Part shown: piece by piece, positions 7,216 through 14,092 of the stretch
Numbering within the stretch: position 1 is the first letter of the stretch
Layout: every line of letters begins with the position of its first letter
NCBI RefSeq assembly: GCF_900128505.1
Contig: NZ_LT669935.1
Location: 1 to 17,665 of the forward strand
Direction: 5' to 3'
Source: Parabacteroides timonensis
GTDB lineage: Bacteria > Bacteroidota > Bacteroidia > Bacteroidales > Tannerellaceae
DNA: 17,665 nt
Made by a program: the position numbers and the translations under genes
The notes under the pieces: generated by a model
Told to the model about the DNA's origin: nothing
Database searches by the model: none
Seen by the model: only the letters and a program-made list of their open reading frames with translations

Positions 7216-7845
7216 ATGAATCTTACAAAATTTAAAACGGTAGATCAAGCCTTTAAAACAACAGTTACCATAGCGGTTTCTTGTTGTGTGGTAATGGGGA
7301 TCTCCTTTACAATCTGCTTTTTCTATTTATCCAATAAAATAGATGCGGCTTATACGAAGGCTTTAGTACTTGATACTTCAGGACAGGTTTATGATGTTGC
7401 AGCCATTGAATCTGCAGCGATGCGAAAGTATGAATATGAAAATCATATCAAAACATTTGTTTCGCTGTGGTACTCCTTCGATGAAAGCACTTATGAGAAT
7501 AACGTAACATTAGCTCTTAATTTGATTGGTAATCGAGGAAAAGAGCTTTACAATGAATATAACGATATTAATATGCTTAATTCTTTGATTCAGAAAAATA
7601 TACGCTATGGCGTTATAATCAAGGATATTCATATCAATATGCAAACAGTTCCGATATCCGGGGATATACTGTTTACGCAAACCGGCTATCGTGCTAGGGG
7701 GAGCGTAGCACGTGATATTTCTGTGAATTTTACTCTATATGATGTATCTCGATCACGTGAAAACTCTCACGGTGTTAAAATCGAAAGCTGGGAAGTTCGA
7801 TATTCGGAACCACGAGAAATAACAGATGACGAAAAATTAAAATAA
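7216..7845 (+). CDS. traK: TraK-type VirB8-like bitopic channel component
   Basis: A 209-aa protein with an N-terminal cytoplasmic segment (MNLTKFKTVDQAFKT), one transmembrane helix (about 16-38) and a periplasmic domain. The layout KF..VDQAFK, the ESAAMRKYEYENHIKTFVSLWYS region and the terminal IESWEVRY segment match Bacteroidetes TraK, which corresponds to VirB8, a scaffold contacting the VirB10- and VirB6-like proteins in the periplasm. Length is typical. It lies 6 bp after traJ and 7 bp before traM. A TraL-like gene, which follows traK in CTnDOT, is absent at this position; a small two-helix protein lies after traM instead. Confidence 0.82.
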   Translation: MNLTKFKTVDQAFKTTVTIAVSCCVVMGISFTICFFYLSNKIDAAYTKALVLDTSGQVYDVAAIESAAMRKYEYENHIKTFVSLWYSFDESTYENNVTLALNLIGNRGKELYNEYNDINMLNSLIQKNIRYGVIIKDIHINMQTVPISGDILFTQTGYRARGSVARDISVNFTLYDVSRSRENSHGVKIESWEVRYSEPREITDDEKLK

Positions 7846-7852
7846 TGGAGCT

Positions 7853-9163
7853 ATGGGAAACTTTTTAAAAGAAGCGTTGAAGGACAAAAACAAATTGTTA
7901 ATGTTAGTGCCTCTACTTTTGGGCGTACTTTTTGTAATAGTTTTCTTTGGTAAAAAAGAAAAACCGGCTGAATCGGCATCCAATACAGAAGAAGTGAATC
8001 AGGCTTTTCTTGAACCGGACACAGAAGGAGAAAAGAAGATCGCTAATAAGGTAGATGCTTATAAACGTGAACAGGAAGAAGATGCTCGTAAGAAACGTGA
8101 ATTGGAACAATCACAAGTAAAAGGAAGCGATTTCTATTTTGAAATGCAGACATCCGAAGACGAATACAACGAGAAAATGAAAGCTCGTATTGAGAAAATG
8201 AAGAAAGATCCATTGGACGAAGTTACTAGCGAATACAAGGAACGAGGAAAAAAATCTAACAGTGCATTTTCTGATAAAATGCGCCAACAACTAAATGATA
8301 TTGAGGATCAAGAAACCTTTAATCAGATAGTCAAGGAAGCAAAGAAAGAGGAAAGAATACGCAAAGAGCTAGAAGAAAATGCAAGATTTCGGGATGAAAT
8401 GAGGAAGAAATATCAGGATCAAGCATCAGGAAAAGATATAGAGAAATCTCAAGAGAATATTTTTCCGAAAGTAAATGATTCTATTCCTAAAGTTGAGAAA
8501 GCTTCAAAGCCGACTTTTATAGTGGAAAATGGAAAACGGCGTCGCCGGTCACAATTTACTATTAACCAAAAAGTCAATCTTATCAAAGCTGCTATTTATG
8601 GAGATCAGACCATTGTTAGTGGAAGTGCTGTCCGGATGCGCTTGTTAGAGCCTTTATGGGTTGGTGGCGTTGAGATCCCTGCAAATACGATCTTCTACGG
8701 AAATGCTAGTGTCGGATCTACTCGTTTGAAAATTACGGTAGAGAACATACGATATGGAAAATATATAAGTCCTGTCGCTTTTACTATTTATGATTCTGAT
8801 GCGATTGAGGGATTGAATTTACCCAATAACATGAAAGCTGAAGCTGCCCGGAAAATGGAACAGGGCTTGCTTCAAGGCGTTCAGCTTCCGATTTCTTCTA
8901 TTGGCACAGTAACAAGTGAGGTAACTAGTGCGATCACTGCCACTACACAGGTTACTAGACAAATTTTAAATCAAAGCCTTTCTCAAGTAAAGGTTCATTT
9001 AAAAGCTAACTATAATATGTATATCAAGGAAGAAACTAATGAAGATAGAAAAAAGAGAGAGGAAGAAGAAGCTGAAATAGAACGTCTGTATAGAGAAATG
9101 CAGATGCAGCAGAATGAACCAAAGAAAAAGAATCCTTTAACCCAACTAATTGAAGCATTATAA
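7853..9163 (+). CDS. traM: TraM-type VirB10-like envelope-spanning protein
   Basis: A 436-aa protein. One transmembrane helix (about 15-33) follows a short basic N-terminus; residues about 45-215 are extremely charged (K/E/D rich, coiled-coil-like, able to span the periplasm); the C-terminal part (about 225-405) contains the beta-rich domain with KAAIYGDQTIVSGSAVRMRL and IPANTIFYGNA, as in VirB10/TraM proteins where it reaches the outer-membrane complex with VirB9. The end (405-436) is again charged. The start ATG 7853 is favoured over ATG 7845 because only the former is in this frame. The stop TAATG overlaps the next small gene by one base. Confidence 0.85.
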   Translation: MGNFLKEALKDKNKLLMLVPLLLGVLFVIVFFGKKEKPAESASNTEEVNQAFLEPDTEGEKKIANKVDAYKREQEEDARKKRELEQSQVKGSDFYFEMQTSEDEYNEKMKARIEKMKKDPLDEVTSEYKERGKKSNSAFSDKMRQQLNDIEDQETFNQIVKEAKKEERIRKELEENARFRDEMRKKYQDQASGKDIEKSQENIFPKVNDSIPKVEKASKPTFIVENGKRRRRSQFTINQKVNLIKAAIYGDQTIVSGSAVRMRLLEPLWVGGVEIPANTIFYGNASVGSTRLKITVENIRYGKYISPVAFTIYDSDAIEGLNLPNNMKAEAARKMEQGLLQGVQLPISSIGTVTSEVTSAITATTQVTRQILNQSLSQVKVHLKANYNMYIKEETNEDRKKREEEEAEIERLYREMQMQQNEPKKKNPLTQLIEAL

Positions 9164-9342
9164 TGATAATTGATATACTTAATTTTATGGTAGCTGTAGC
9201 TACTGTTTTTTTGGCTTATAGGTTCTTTATAGAACGCTCTAAAGGGAAAAAGATAGCAGAAATGAAAGTACTGATGTATAGTTTAATATTTTGTTTCGTT
9301 CTGCTTTGGATTATAAATATTTTTATTGGTTTTGTAAAATGA
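9163..9342 (+). CDS. 59-aa two-helix membrane protein between traM and traN
   Basis: A short frame coded as MIIDILNFMVAV... ending in NIFIGFVK. It has two hydrophobic segments (about residues 5-22 and 38-57) around a basic loop (ERSKGKKIAEMK). It starts in the TAATG overlap with the traM stop and ends in an ATGA overlap with the traN start, so translational coupling on both sides supports a real gene. Hydrophobic composition is consistent and codon use resembles its neighbours. It may fill the role of TraL, a small membrane protein of Bacteroidetes transfer operons, or another accessory; family membership is not established. Confidence 0.65.
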   Translation: MIIDILNFMVAVATVFLAYRFFIERSKGKKIAEMKVLMYSLIFCFVLLWIINIFIGFVK

Positions 9343-10421
9343 AAACATTGCTTTTTATATTAATCATGTTTTGTGTTCCATTCTCCATTTCTGCACAGGA
9401 AAAAAAAGAACTGGACTCCCAAACAATTTATGTTTCGTTTGATAAAACGAAACATATAGTACTTCCTGCACAAGTAAGTGACATTTCGTATGGTCGTGAA
9501 GATTATGTAAAAGTGGAACGGGTGGAAAATGTTCCTAATGTTGTCCGCATAACGGCACAGGAAGAAGATTTTTCAGGAACGACAAACCTTATCATAGTTT
9601 GTACAAACGGGAATGTCTATTCTTATAAAATATCCTATCTGTTATCGGGAATGACGGATCACTGCGGAAATATCGTATATGCCGGTGATGTGGATAGATC
9701 ACGTTGTTATAACGTGATAGTCAATAATAACAATACTACAGAAATGTTTTTTCCAGCAGATGTGTTGTATCTGAAACAAGGAAATGAAGAAGTTTTCGGG
9801 GTTGAGTATTATAATAATATGGTTAAAGTTGGTACAACCTTTGATGCCTTTGAACCCTCTAATCTGTTTGTTATCGATAAAGATCTGAATACCTATGAAA
9901 TTACCTTGTTTAAAGACCATGCTCTTACTTACTCTTACAACTTTGACGATGGTCGCAAATATATTGCACACATTGATGTAAATAGCATAGAGATGGATAA
10001 TATTATCAATAAACTGCATTATAAAAAGCGTAATATCTTCAGTTTGGGAGTTATAAAAAATAAGTTTGAGATGTCCCTTGCAAACCTATATGTAAAAGAT
10101 GATTTCATGTTTTTTGTATTTGATATAAAAAACTTCTCAAATATAGATTATGACGTTGATTTTATTAAATGCTTCCTTCGTGATCAGAAGAAGGTTAAGA
10201 ACTCTATCCAGCAGGAAGTTCCGTATGATCCGGTAGAACAAAAAGACTTTGATAAAAAGATATTGGGTAAAAGCCAAAATCGTTTTGTCCTAGCATTCAA
10301 TAAGTTCACTATCCCGGATGATAAGGTTTTTGAGATCGAAATGTTTGAAAGGGGTGGGGGAAGGCACATGAAATTATCTATATTGAATGAATATATATTA
10401 TCCGCTGAATTATTAAAATAA
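9339..10421 (+). CDS. traN: TraN-type VirB9-like outer-membrane complex protein
   Basis: A 360-aa protein. The start is set at ATG 9339 (MKTLLFILIMFCVPFSISAQ), which gives a clean signal peptide cleaved after residue 19 and an ATGA overlap with the preceding small gene; a longer frame from 9291 lacks this logic. The mature N-terminus has the TraN/DUF4138 features: YVSFDKTKHIVLPAQVSDISYG, a VKVERVENVPNVVRITA stretch and TNLIIVCTNGNVYSYKISY. A second beta-rich domain occupies about residues 215-355. VirB9/TraN partners VirB10/TraM in the outer-membrane core complex. The next gene starts 5 bp downstream. It is somewhat longer than many family members. Confidence 0.82.
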   Translation: MKTLLFILIMFCVPFSISAQEKKELDSQTIYVSFDKTKHIVLPAQVSDISYGREDYVKVERVENVPNVVRITAQEEDFSGTTNLIIVCTNGNVYSYKISYLLSGMTDHCGNIVYAGDVDRSRCYNVIVNNNNTTEMFFPADVLYLKQGNEEVFGVEYYNNMVKVGTTFDAFEPSNLFVIDKDLNTYEITLFKDHALTYSYNFDDGRKYIAHIDVNSIEMDNIINKLHYKKRNIFSLGVIKNKFEMSLANLYVKDDFMFFVFDIKNFSNIDYDVDFIKCFLRDQKKVKNSIQQEVPYDPVEQKDFDKKILGKSQNRFVLAFNKFTIPDDKVFEIEMFERGGGRHMKLSILNEYILSAELLK

Positions 10422-10426
10422 TTGAC

Positions 10427-12238
10427 ATGAAGCTGCAAGAGGTTCTAACAGAATATCAATATAATAATGTCGGGCAATTTAGGGCGATTGCGGAAAGTTT
10501 AGGTTACAAAGAAGCCTATAACAAGGGGGCTTTGCTCTTTACCCGGAATGACGAAGTATTTCGCATCGATATGGATAAGATACGTTCACACACAAAGCGA
10601 GAACCGGATTTATCTGCGGAAAAGGCTTCTATGGATCGTGTTTGCCAGTTCTTTAATCGGGATCAGGCTTTATCTCCCGACTATAAAAGCGTATTAAAAA
10701 ATGAAGGGGTTGACATTGTTAACTGGGGTGATCTAAAAAATGATACCAAAGATCGTTTTACTGTGATCGATCATAAAAATAAAATCTGCTATACCGGAAA
10801 AGAACTGTATGAGTATGCTTTGCAAAATGGTTACTCGTTAGACGGGAAAGGTACAAAGTTAGAGAAGGGTGTATTATCCGGATTAACGGATATCAATGGT
10901 AAACCAGCTAAAGTTCGGTTGCATGAAAACGGTATTTCTATTATATATAGGAAGGAAGCGTTAACCATACCGGATCGCATTTACGGAAAGAAATTATCGA
11001 AGCAACAGAAGCAAGATCTACTTGATGGCAATGTGATAGTCTTGTCAACAAAAAAAGGAGATATACTTCTTCAGGTAGATAAGGATCTTAATGCAGTGGT
11101 GGTACGTTCGGAAAAAGAATTGTCTGTCCCTGCTAAAATTGGAGATTACGAATTGACCGCAGCAGATAAGTATCTTTTAGCGAATGGTCATTCTTTAGAT
11201 AACAAAATGATCCATACTCCTGAAGGTTACATAATCACAGATATAGCTATGCTTCCGGATAAGAAAGGATATTCTTTCTCAAACATCCAGAAAATATCAG
11301 AAACAAAAGCACAGCAGATTTTACAGGCAAGAGAAGTGGCAAAGGATAAAGAGTATCTTAATGATAAGCTAAAGGATATGCAGCGTACCGGAAAGATCGA
11401 TATAGACGAGTTGAAGGATAAAAGGTATGAGCAATTAATAAACAGCCATTTTTCCACAGAACATAAGGAATACCTATTTTATCTGAAAGATGAAAATCCG
11501 GATAAAAACTATAATTATGATCTTGAAGCACGCATCAGGTTAAAGGCTGGGGATATGTTAGAAAAAGAAGGAATAATCGCCAAAGGTACAACTGAAAAGG
11601 AATTGAAAGAAGAAGGCTTTAAAGTTGAGAAGATCCGGGAACAATATCAGGAGAAAGTAACGGGTAAGGATTTTGTTCCTGATCGAGATCTTGACAAGGA
11701 GTTAAGAGAAGCCGTTGTCAAGAATGACTATGAAAAAATGGCTAGTTTGAAAGAGGAAGGTTACAAGCCTTCAGAGGAAGTTATTAGAGGTTTGGGACAA
11801 GATACAAAGATTGATCAGACGCAAGCTATCGTTATAGAAAAACTATTTGGGATGAAACCTGAAGTGCAAAAAGCGGAAGAAGTAACACAAGCAAAGGAAG
11901 AACCCAAAGAAGCAAAGGTAGAGCTTAATGCTGATCCAGCTAATGCTAAGGTTTCTCCGGAACTAGATAAAGAATTTAAAGAAGCAGTAGAGAAAGGCGA
12001 TTTTGTAAAGATGTCACAACTGAAGGAACAAGGCTATCAACCTTCCAAAGAGTTGATTCAGTCTTTGAATGAAACTGCATCTGGCAATACGATGATAGCC
12101 GTTCAGAAGATATTTAATCTGAAAGGCTCTGCTAATACGCTCGGAGATGTTAAGCTAGCACAAGGTCAACAAAGTGCAGAAAAAGATCTAAAGCGTCCTC
12201 TCGCCAATACGGTAAATAAGATGTTTTCCGATTTATAA
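10427..12238 (+). CDS. DUF3945-like mobile-element protein with C-terminal repeated module
   Basis: A 603-aa soluble protein without signal peptide. An N-terminal domain (about 1-70) is followed by DUF3945-like repeats: IPDRIYGKKLSKQQKQDLLDG (about 182-202) and VPAKIGDYELTAADKYLLANG (about 235-255), each a 'K(L)...(Q/A)...L..G' motif typical of Bacteroidetes conjugative elements, whose function is unknown. A charged helical region (about 300-420) leads to two copies of a ~50-residue module (about 422-476 and 510-566) built around LKE(E/Q)GY(K/Q)PS and ending in (K)LF/IF..K. The same module ends the ArdC-like protein at 12482. The ends are highly charged with Q/E-rich linkers. Likely role: DNA-handling or regulatory factor of the element; this is inferred from context only. 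Confidence 0.75.
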   Translation: MKLQEVLTEYQYNNVGQFRAIAESLGYKEAYNKGALLFTRNDEVFRIDMDKIRSHTKREPDLSAEKASMDRVCQFFNRDQALSPDYKSVLKNEGVDIVNWGDLKNDTKDRFTVIDHKNKICYTGKELYEYALQNGYSLDGKGTKLEKGVLSGLTDINGKPAKVRLHENGISIIYRKEALTIPDRIYGKKLSKQQKQDLLDGNVIVLSTKKGDILLQVDKDLNAVVVRSEKELSVPAKIGDYELTAADKYLLANGHSLDNKMIHTPEGYIITDIAMLPDKKGYSFSNIQKISETKAQQILQAREVAKDKEYLNDKLKDMQRTGKIDIDELKDKRYEQLINSHFSTEHKEYLFYLKDENPDKNYNYDLEARIRLKAGDMLEKEGIIAKGTTEKELKEEGFKVEKIREQYQEKVTGKDFVPDRDLDKELREAVVKNDYEKMASLKEEGYKPSEEVIRGLGQDTKIDQTQAIVIEKLFGMKPEVQKAEEVTQAKEEPKEAKVELNADPANAKVSPELDKEFKEAVEKGDFVKMSQLKEQGYQPSKELIQSLNETASGNTMIAVQKIFNLKGSANTLGDVKLAQGQQSAEKDLKRPLANTVNKMFSDL

Positions 12239-12289
12239 TTAATAGATTTTTCCGAAAGTAAAAAATGTTGTCACTTAAAAATAAATATC

Positions 12290-12478
12290 ATGGAAGATTA
12301 CAACAAATTGGTAGAAAAGAATCAGACTGGGGAGATTGACGATCTTGAATTTTTATTAGCTCAAGAAGATTTAGCGGCTCTCTACGTTGCGGATATGCAA
12401 GCTGAAGGAGTTAGCCCGAATGCGGAAAACGCTGCTGAATGGTTGCTAAAATATGAAAATGAACACCTTTATCAATAA
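12290..12478 (+). CDS. 62-aa acidic protein before the ArdC-like gene
   Basis: A small, strongly acidic protein (MEDYNKLVEKNQTGEIDDLE...). It is predicted helical, without membrane segments or signal. The 51-bp gap upstream is the largest since traG's and contains ATTTTTCCGAAAGTAAA, which also occurs inside traM. It stops 3 bp before the ArdC-like gene, so the two are probably co-translated. Acidity and size recall DNA-mimic or small regulatory partners, but I do not recognise a family and assign no function. Confidence 0.6.
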   Translation: MEDYNKLVEKNQTGEIDDLEFLLAQEDLAALYVADMQAEGVSPNAENAAEWLLKYENEHLYQ

Positions 12479-12481
12479 GTC

Positions 12482-13792
12482 ATGGATAATCAGGCAAATG
12501 ATAAGGCTCTGCAAAAATTTGCGGATCTTATGATAAAGAAACTTACGGAAGTCGATGCGGATTGTCATAAACCTTGGTTTACAACAACAGGATATGGCTT
12601 ACCACAAAATATTGATGGGCGTTTTTATAATGGAATCAACTCCTTCATGCTTTTTCTTCTTCAAGAGGAACGTAGTTTCCAGACACCTGTATATATGACT
12701 TTTCCGCAAGCAAAGAAACAAGGGCTTCACATAAACAAAGGAGCATCCTCTTTTCCTGTCCTATTTTGGAATTTTATGATTAAAGACGATAAGGGGAATA
12801 AAATTTCGATGGATGATTATAAGGCTTTGACTAAGGAAGAGCAGAAAGAATATACCGTTATTCCTTATACAAAACCTTATCACGTGTTTAATGTTGATCA
12901 AACAAACTTTGCGGAAGTATATCCGGAAAAATGGAAGGCATTGAAGGGTAAATTTAATTGTCCTAAATTGAAAGATGAACAGGGAATGTTTTCATCGCCG
13001 GAGTTAGATCACATGATAAAACACGGTACATGGTTATGTCCTATTGTTTCTTCTTTCTCTGACAAGGCTTTTTTTCGTCCTTCAGAGGACAAGATATATT
13101 TACCCCTTAAAGGTCAATTCTATACAGGAGAAGGATTTTATAGCACATTGTTACATGAGATGGCACATTCAACCGGTATAGATACCCGTTTAGGACGTGA
13201 AATGAAAAACATGTTTGGTGATCCCAAATATGCAAAAGAAGAATTAATCGCAGAATTTACCGCTGCTGTCTCTTGCCGTTCTCTAGGTATCGTTTCCGGA
13301 ATCCGGGAAGAAAACGCACAGTATTTAAAAAACTGGCTCGGAGCGATCAAAAAAGAACCTAAATTCCTCTATTCCGTATTAGTTGATGTAGGTAAGGCTA
13401 GCACTATGATTTTGAATGAAGTCTGCAAGTATGAGTTATTGAAGAAGGAAGAACAGGAAAAGCAACAGGAAGAATGTAAGCATATAGAGAATAAAAAAGT
13501 AGATGATAGCAAGGATTTTTCTGAAACCCGGAACGATGAAAAATTATCACCAGCTTTTAATATAGCTCTAGCAGCTGCGCTAGCCGGTTCGTTTAAGGAA
13601 TTGGTTAACCTAAAGGAGCAGGGATATAAACTGTCTGCAAAGGAACTTGATACATTAAAGGATGCAGATCCGAAAATATATATTGCCGCACAGAATATAT
13701 TTAATATAAAGTTGGATGATCCTACTCCTTCCCTACAATTTTCCGAATCAAAAAATAAAAATGAAGTCAAACAATTATCTTTAAATTTTTAG
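12482..13792 (+). CDS. ardC: ArdC-like anti-restriction protein: ssDNA-binding N-domain plus zinc metallopeptidase
   Basis: A 436-aa protein. Residues about 8-100 match the ArdC N-terminal domain (KPWFTTTGYGLPQNIDGRFY, YNGINSFML, MTFPQAKKQGLHINKGASSF), which binds single-stranded DNA in characterised relatives. The peptidase domain carries HEMAHSTG with the HExxH ligands H225, E226 and H229, and a third ligand candidate E258 in ELIAEF. Known ArdC of plasmid R388 helps incoming DNA overcome host restriction. The C-terminal extension (about 355-410) is a module also present twice in the DUF3945-like protein upstream, joined by a charged linker (about 322-355). It is followed 3 bp later by the SSB gene. 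Catalytic residues look intact; the exact substrate is unknown. Confidence 0.85.
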   Translation: MDNQANDKALQKFADLMIKKLTEVDADCHKPWFTTTGYGLPQNIDGRFYNGINSFMLFLLQEERSFQTPVYMTFPQAKKQGLHINKGASSFPVLFWNFMIKDDKGNKISMDDYKALTKEEQKEYTVIPYTKPYHVFNVDQTNFAEVYPEKWKALKGKFNCPKLKDEQGMFSSPELDHMIKHGTWLCPIVSSFSDKAFFRPSEDKIYLPLKGQFYTGEGFYSTLLHEMAHSTGIDTRLGREMKNMFGDPKYAKEELIAEFTAAVSCRSLGIVSGIREENAQYLKNWLGAIKKEPKFLYSVLVDVGKASTMILNEVCKYELLKKEEQEKQQEECKHIENKKVDDSKDFSETRNDEKLSPAFNIALAAALAGSFKELVNLKEQGYKLSAKELDTLKDADPKIYIAAQNIFNIKLDDPTPSLQFSESKNKNEVKQLSLNF

Positions 13793-13795
13793 CGT

Positions 13796-14092
13796 ATGTT
13801 TATAGGTCATGTTACGGGTTATCTTGGATCAGATGCCAAGAAAACACAGAAAGGTTGTTCATTCAATGTTTCCACTAAATACAAAGAGGGAAACGAAGAA
13901 AAAACGTTGTGGATCTGTTGTTTCTTAAATTACGAAACAAAGGTTGCGGAGTTTTTAAAAACAGGAACTATGGTTCATGTGTACGGGGAAATCACTGTCG
14001 GTATCTTTAAGCGTGATACTGGTGATACAGTCCCTTCAGTAACTATGAGTGTAGATAAGGTTCAATTACTCTCTAGCAAGAATAAAGAATAA
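13796..14092 (+). CDS. ssb: Small single-stranded-DNA-binding (SSB-like) OB-fold protein
   Basis: A 98-aa protein with an SSB/OB-fold pattern: MFIGHVTGYLGSDA at the start (strand 1), FNVSTKYKEGNEEKTLWICCFL (strands around an aromatic/charged core), then FLKTGTMVHVYGEITVG and a closing VTMSVDKVQLL. This is the order seen in bacterial SSBs (G.L..DP / F.VA / W..C..FG..A / KG..V.V.G). It is shorter than chromosomal SSBs and lacks the acidic C-terminal tip that recruits repair proteins, which is common for element-borne versions. Probable role: coating the transferred strand. It lies 3 bp after the ArdC-like gene and overlaps the coupling-protein gene by one base (TAATG). Confidence 0.82.
   Translation: MFIGHVTGYLGSDAKKTQKGCSFNVSTKYKEGNEEKTLWICCFLNYETKVAEFLKTGTMVHVYGEITVGIFKRDTGDTVPSVTMSVDKVQLLSSKNKE

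Noticed and set aside
7690..7712. 7-bp inverted repeat in traK (CGTGCTA / TAGCACG)
   Set aside because: Repeats of this length are expected many times by chance.
9189..9212. GTAGCTGTAGCTAC followed by a T-run, resembling a terminator after traM
   Set aside because: The possible stem is only about five base pairs and it lies within the 59-aa gene, so a terminator call is not supported.
11104..11110. ACGTTCG inside the DUF3945-like gene as a possible internal invertase site
   Set aside because: Only the central seven bases match; the palindromic arms of the 26-bp site are missing.
10427..12238. The 603-aa protein as a relaxase
   Set aside because: No three-histidine motif or relaxase-type tyrosine motif was visible, whereas DUF3945-like repeats were.
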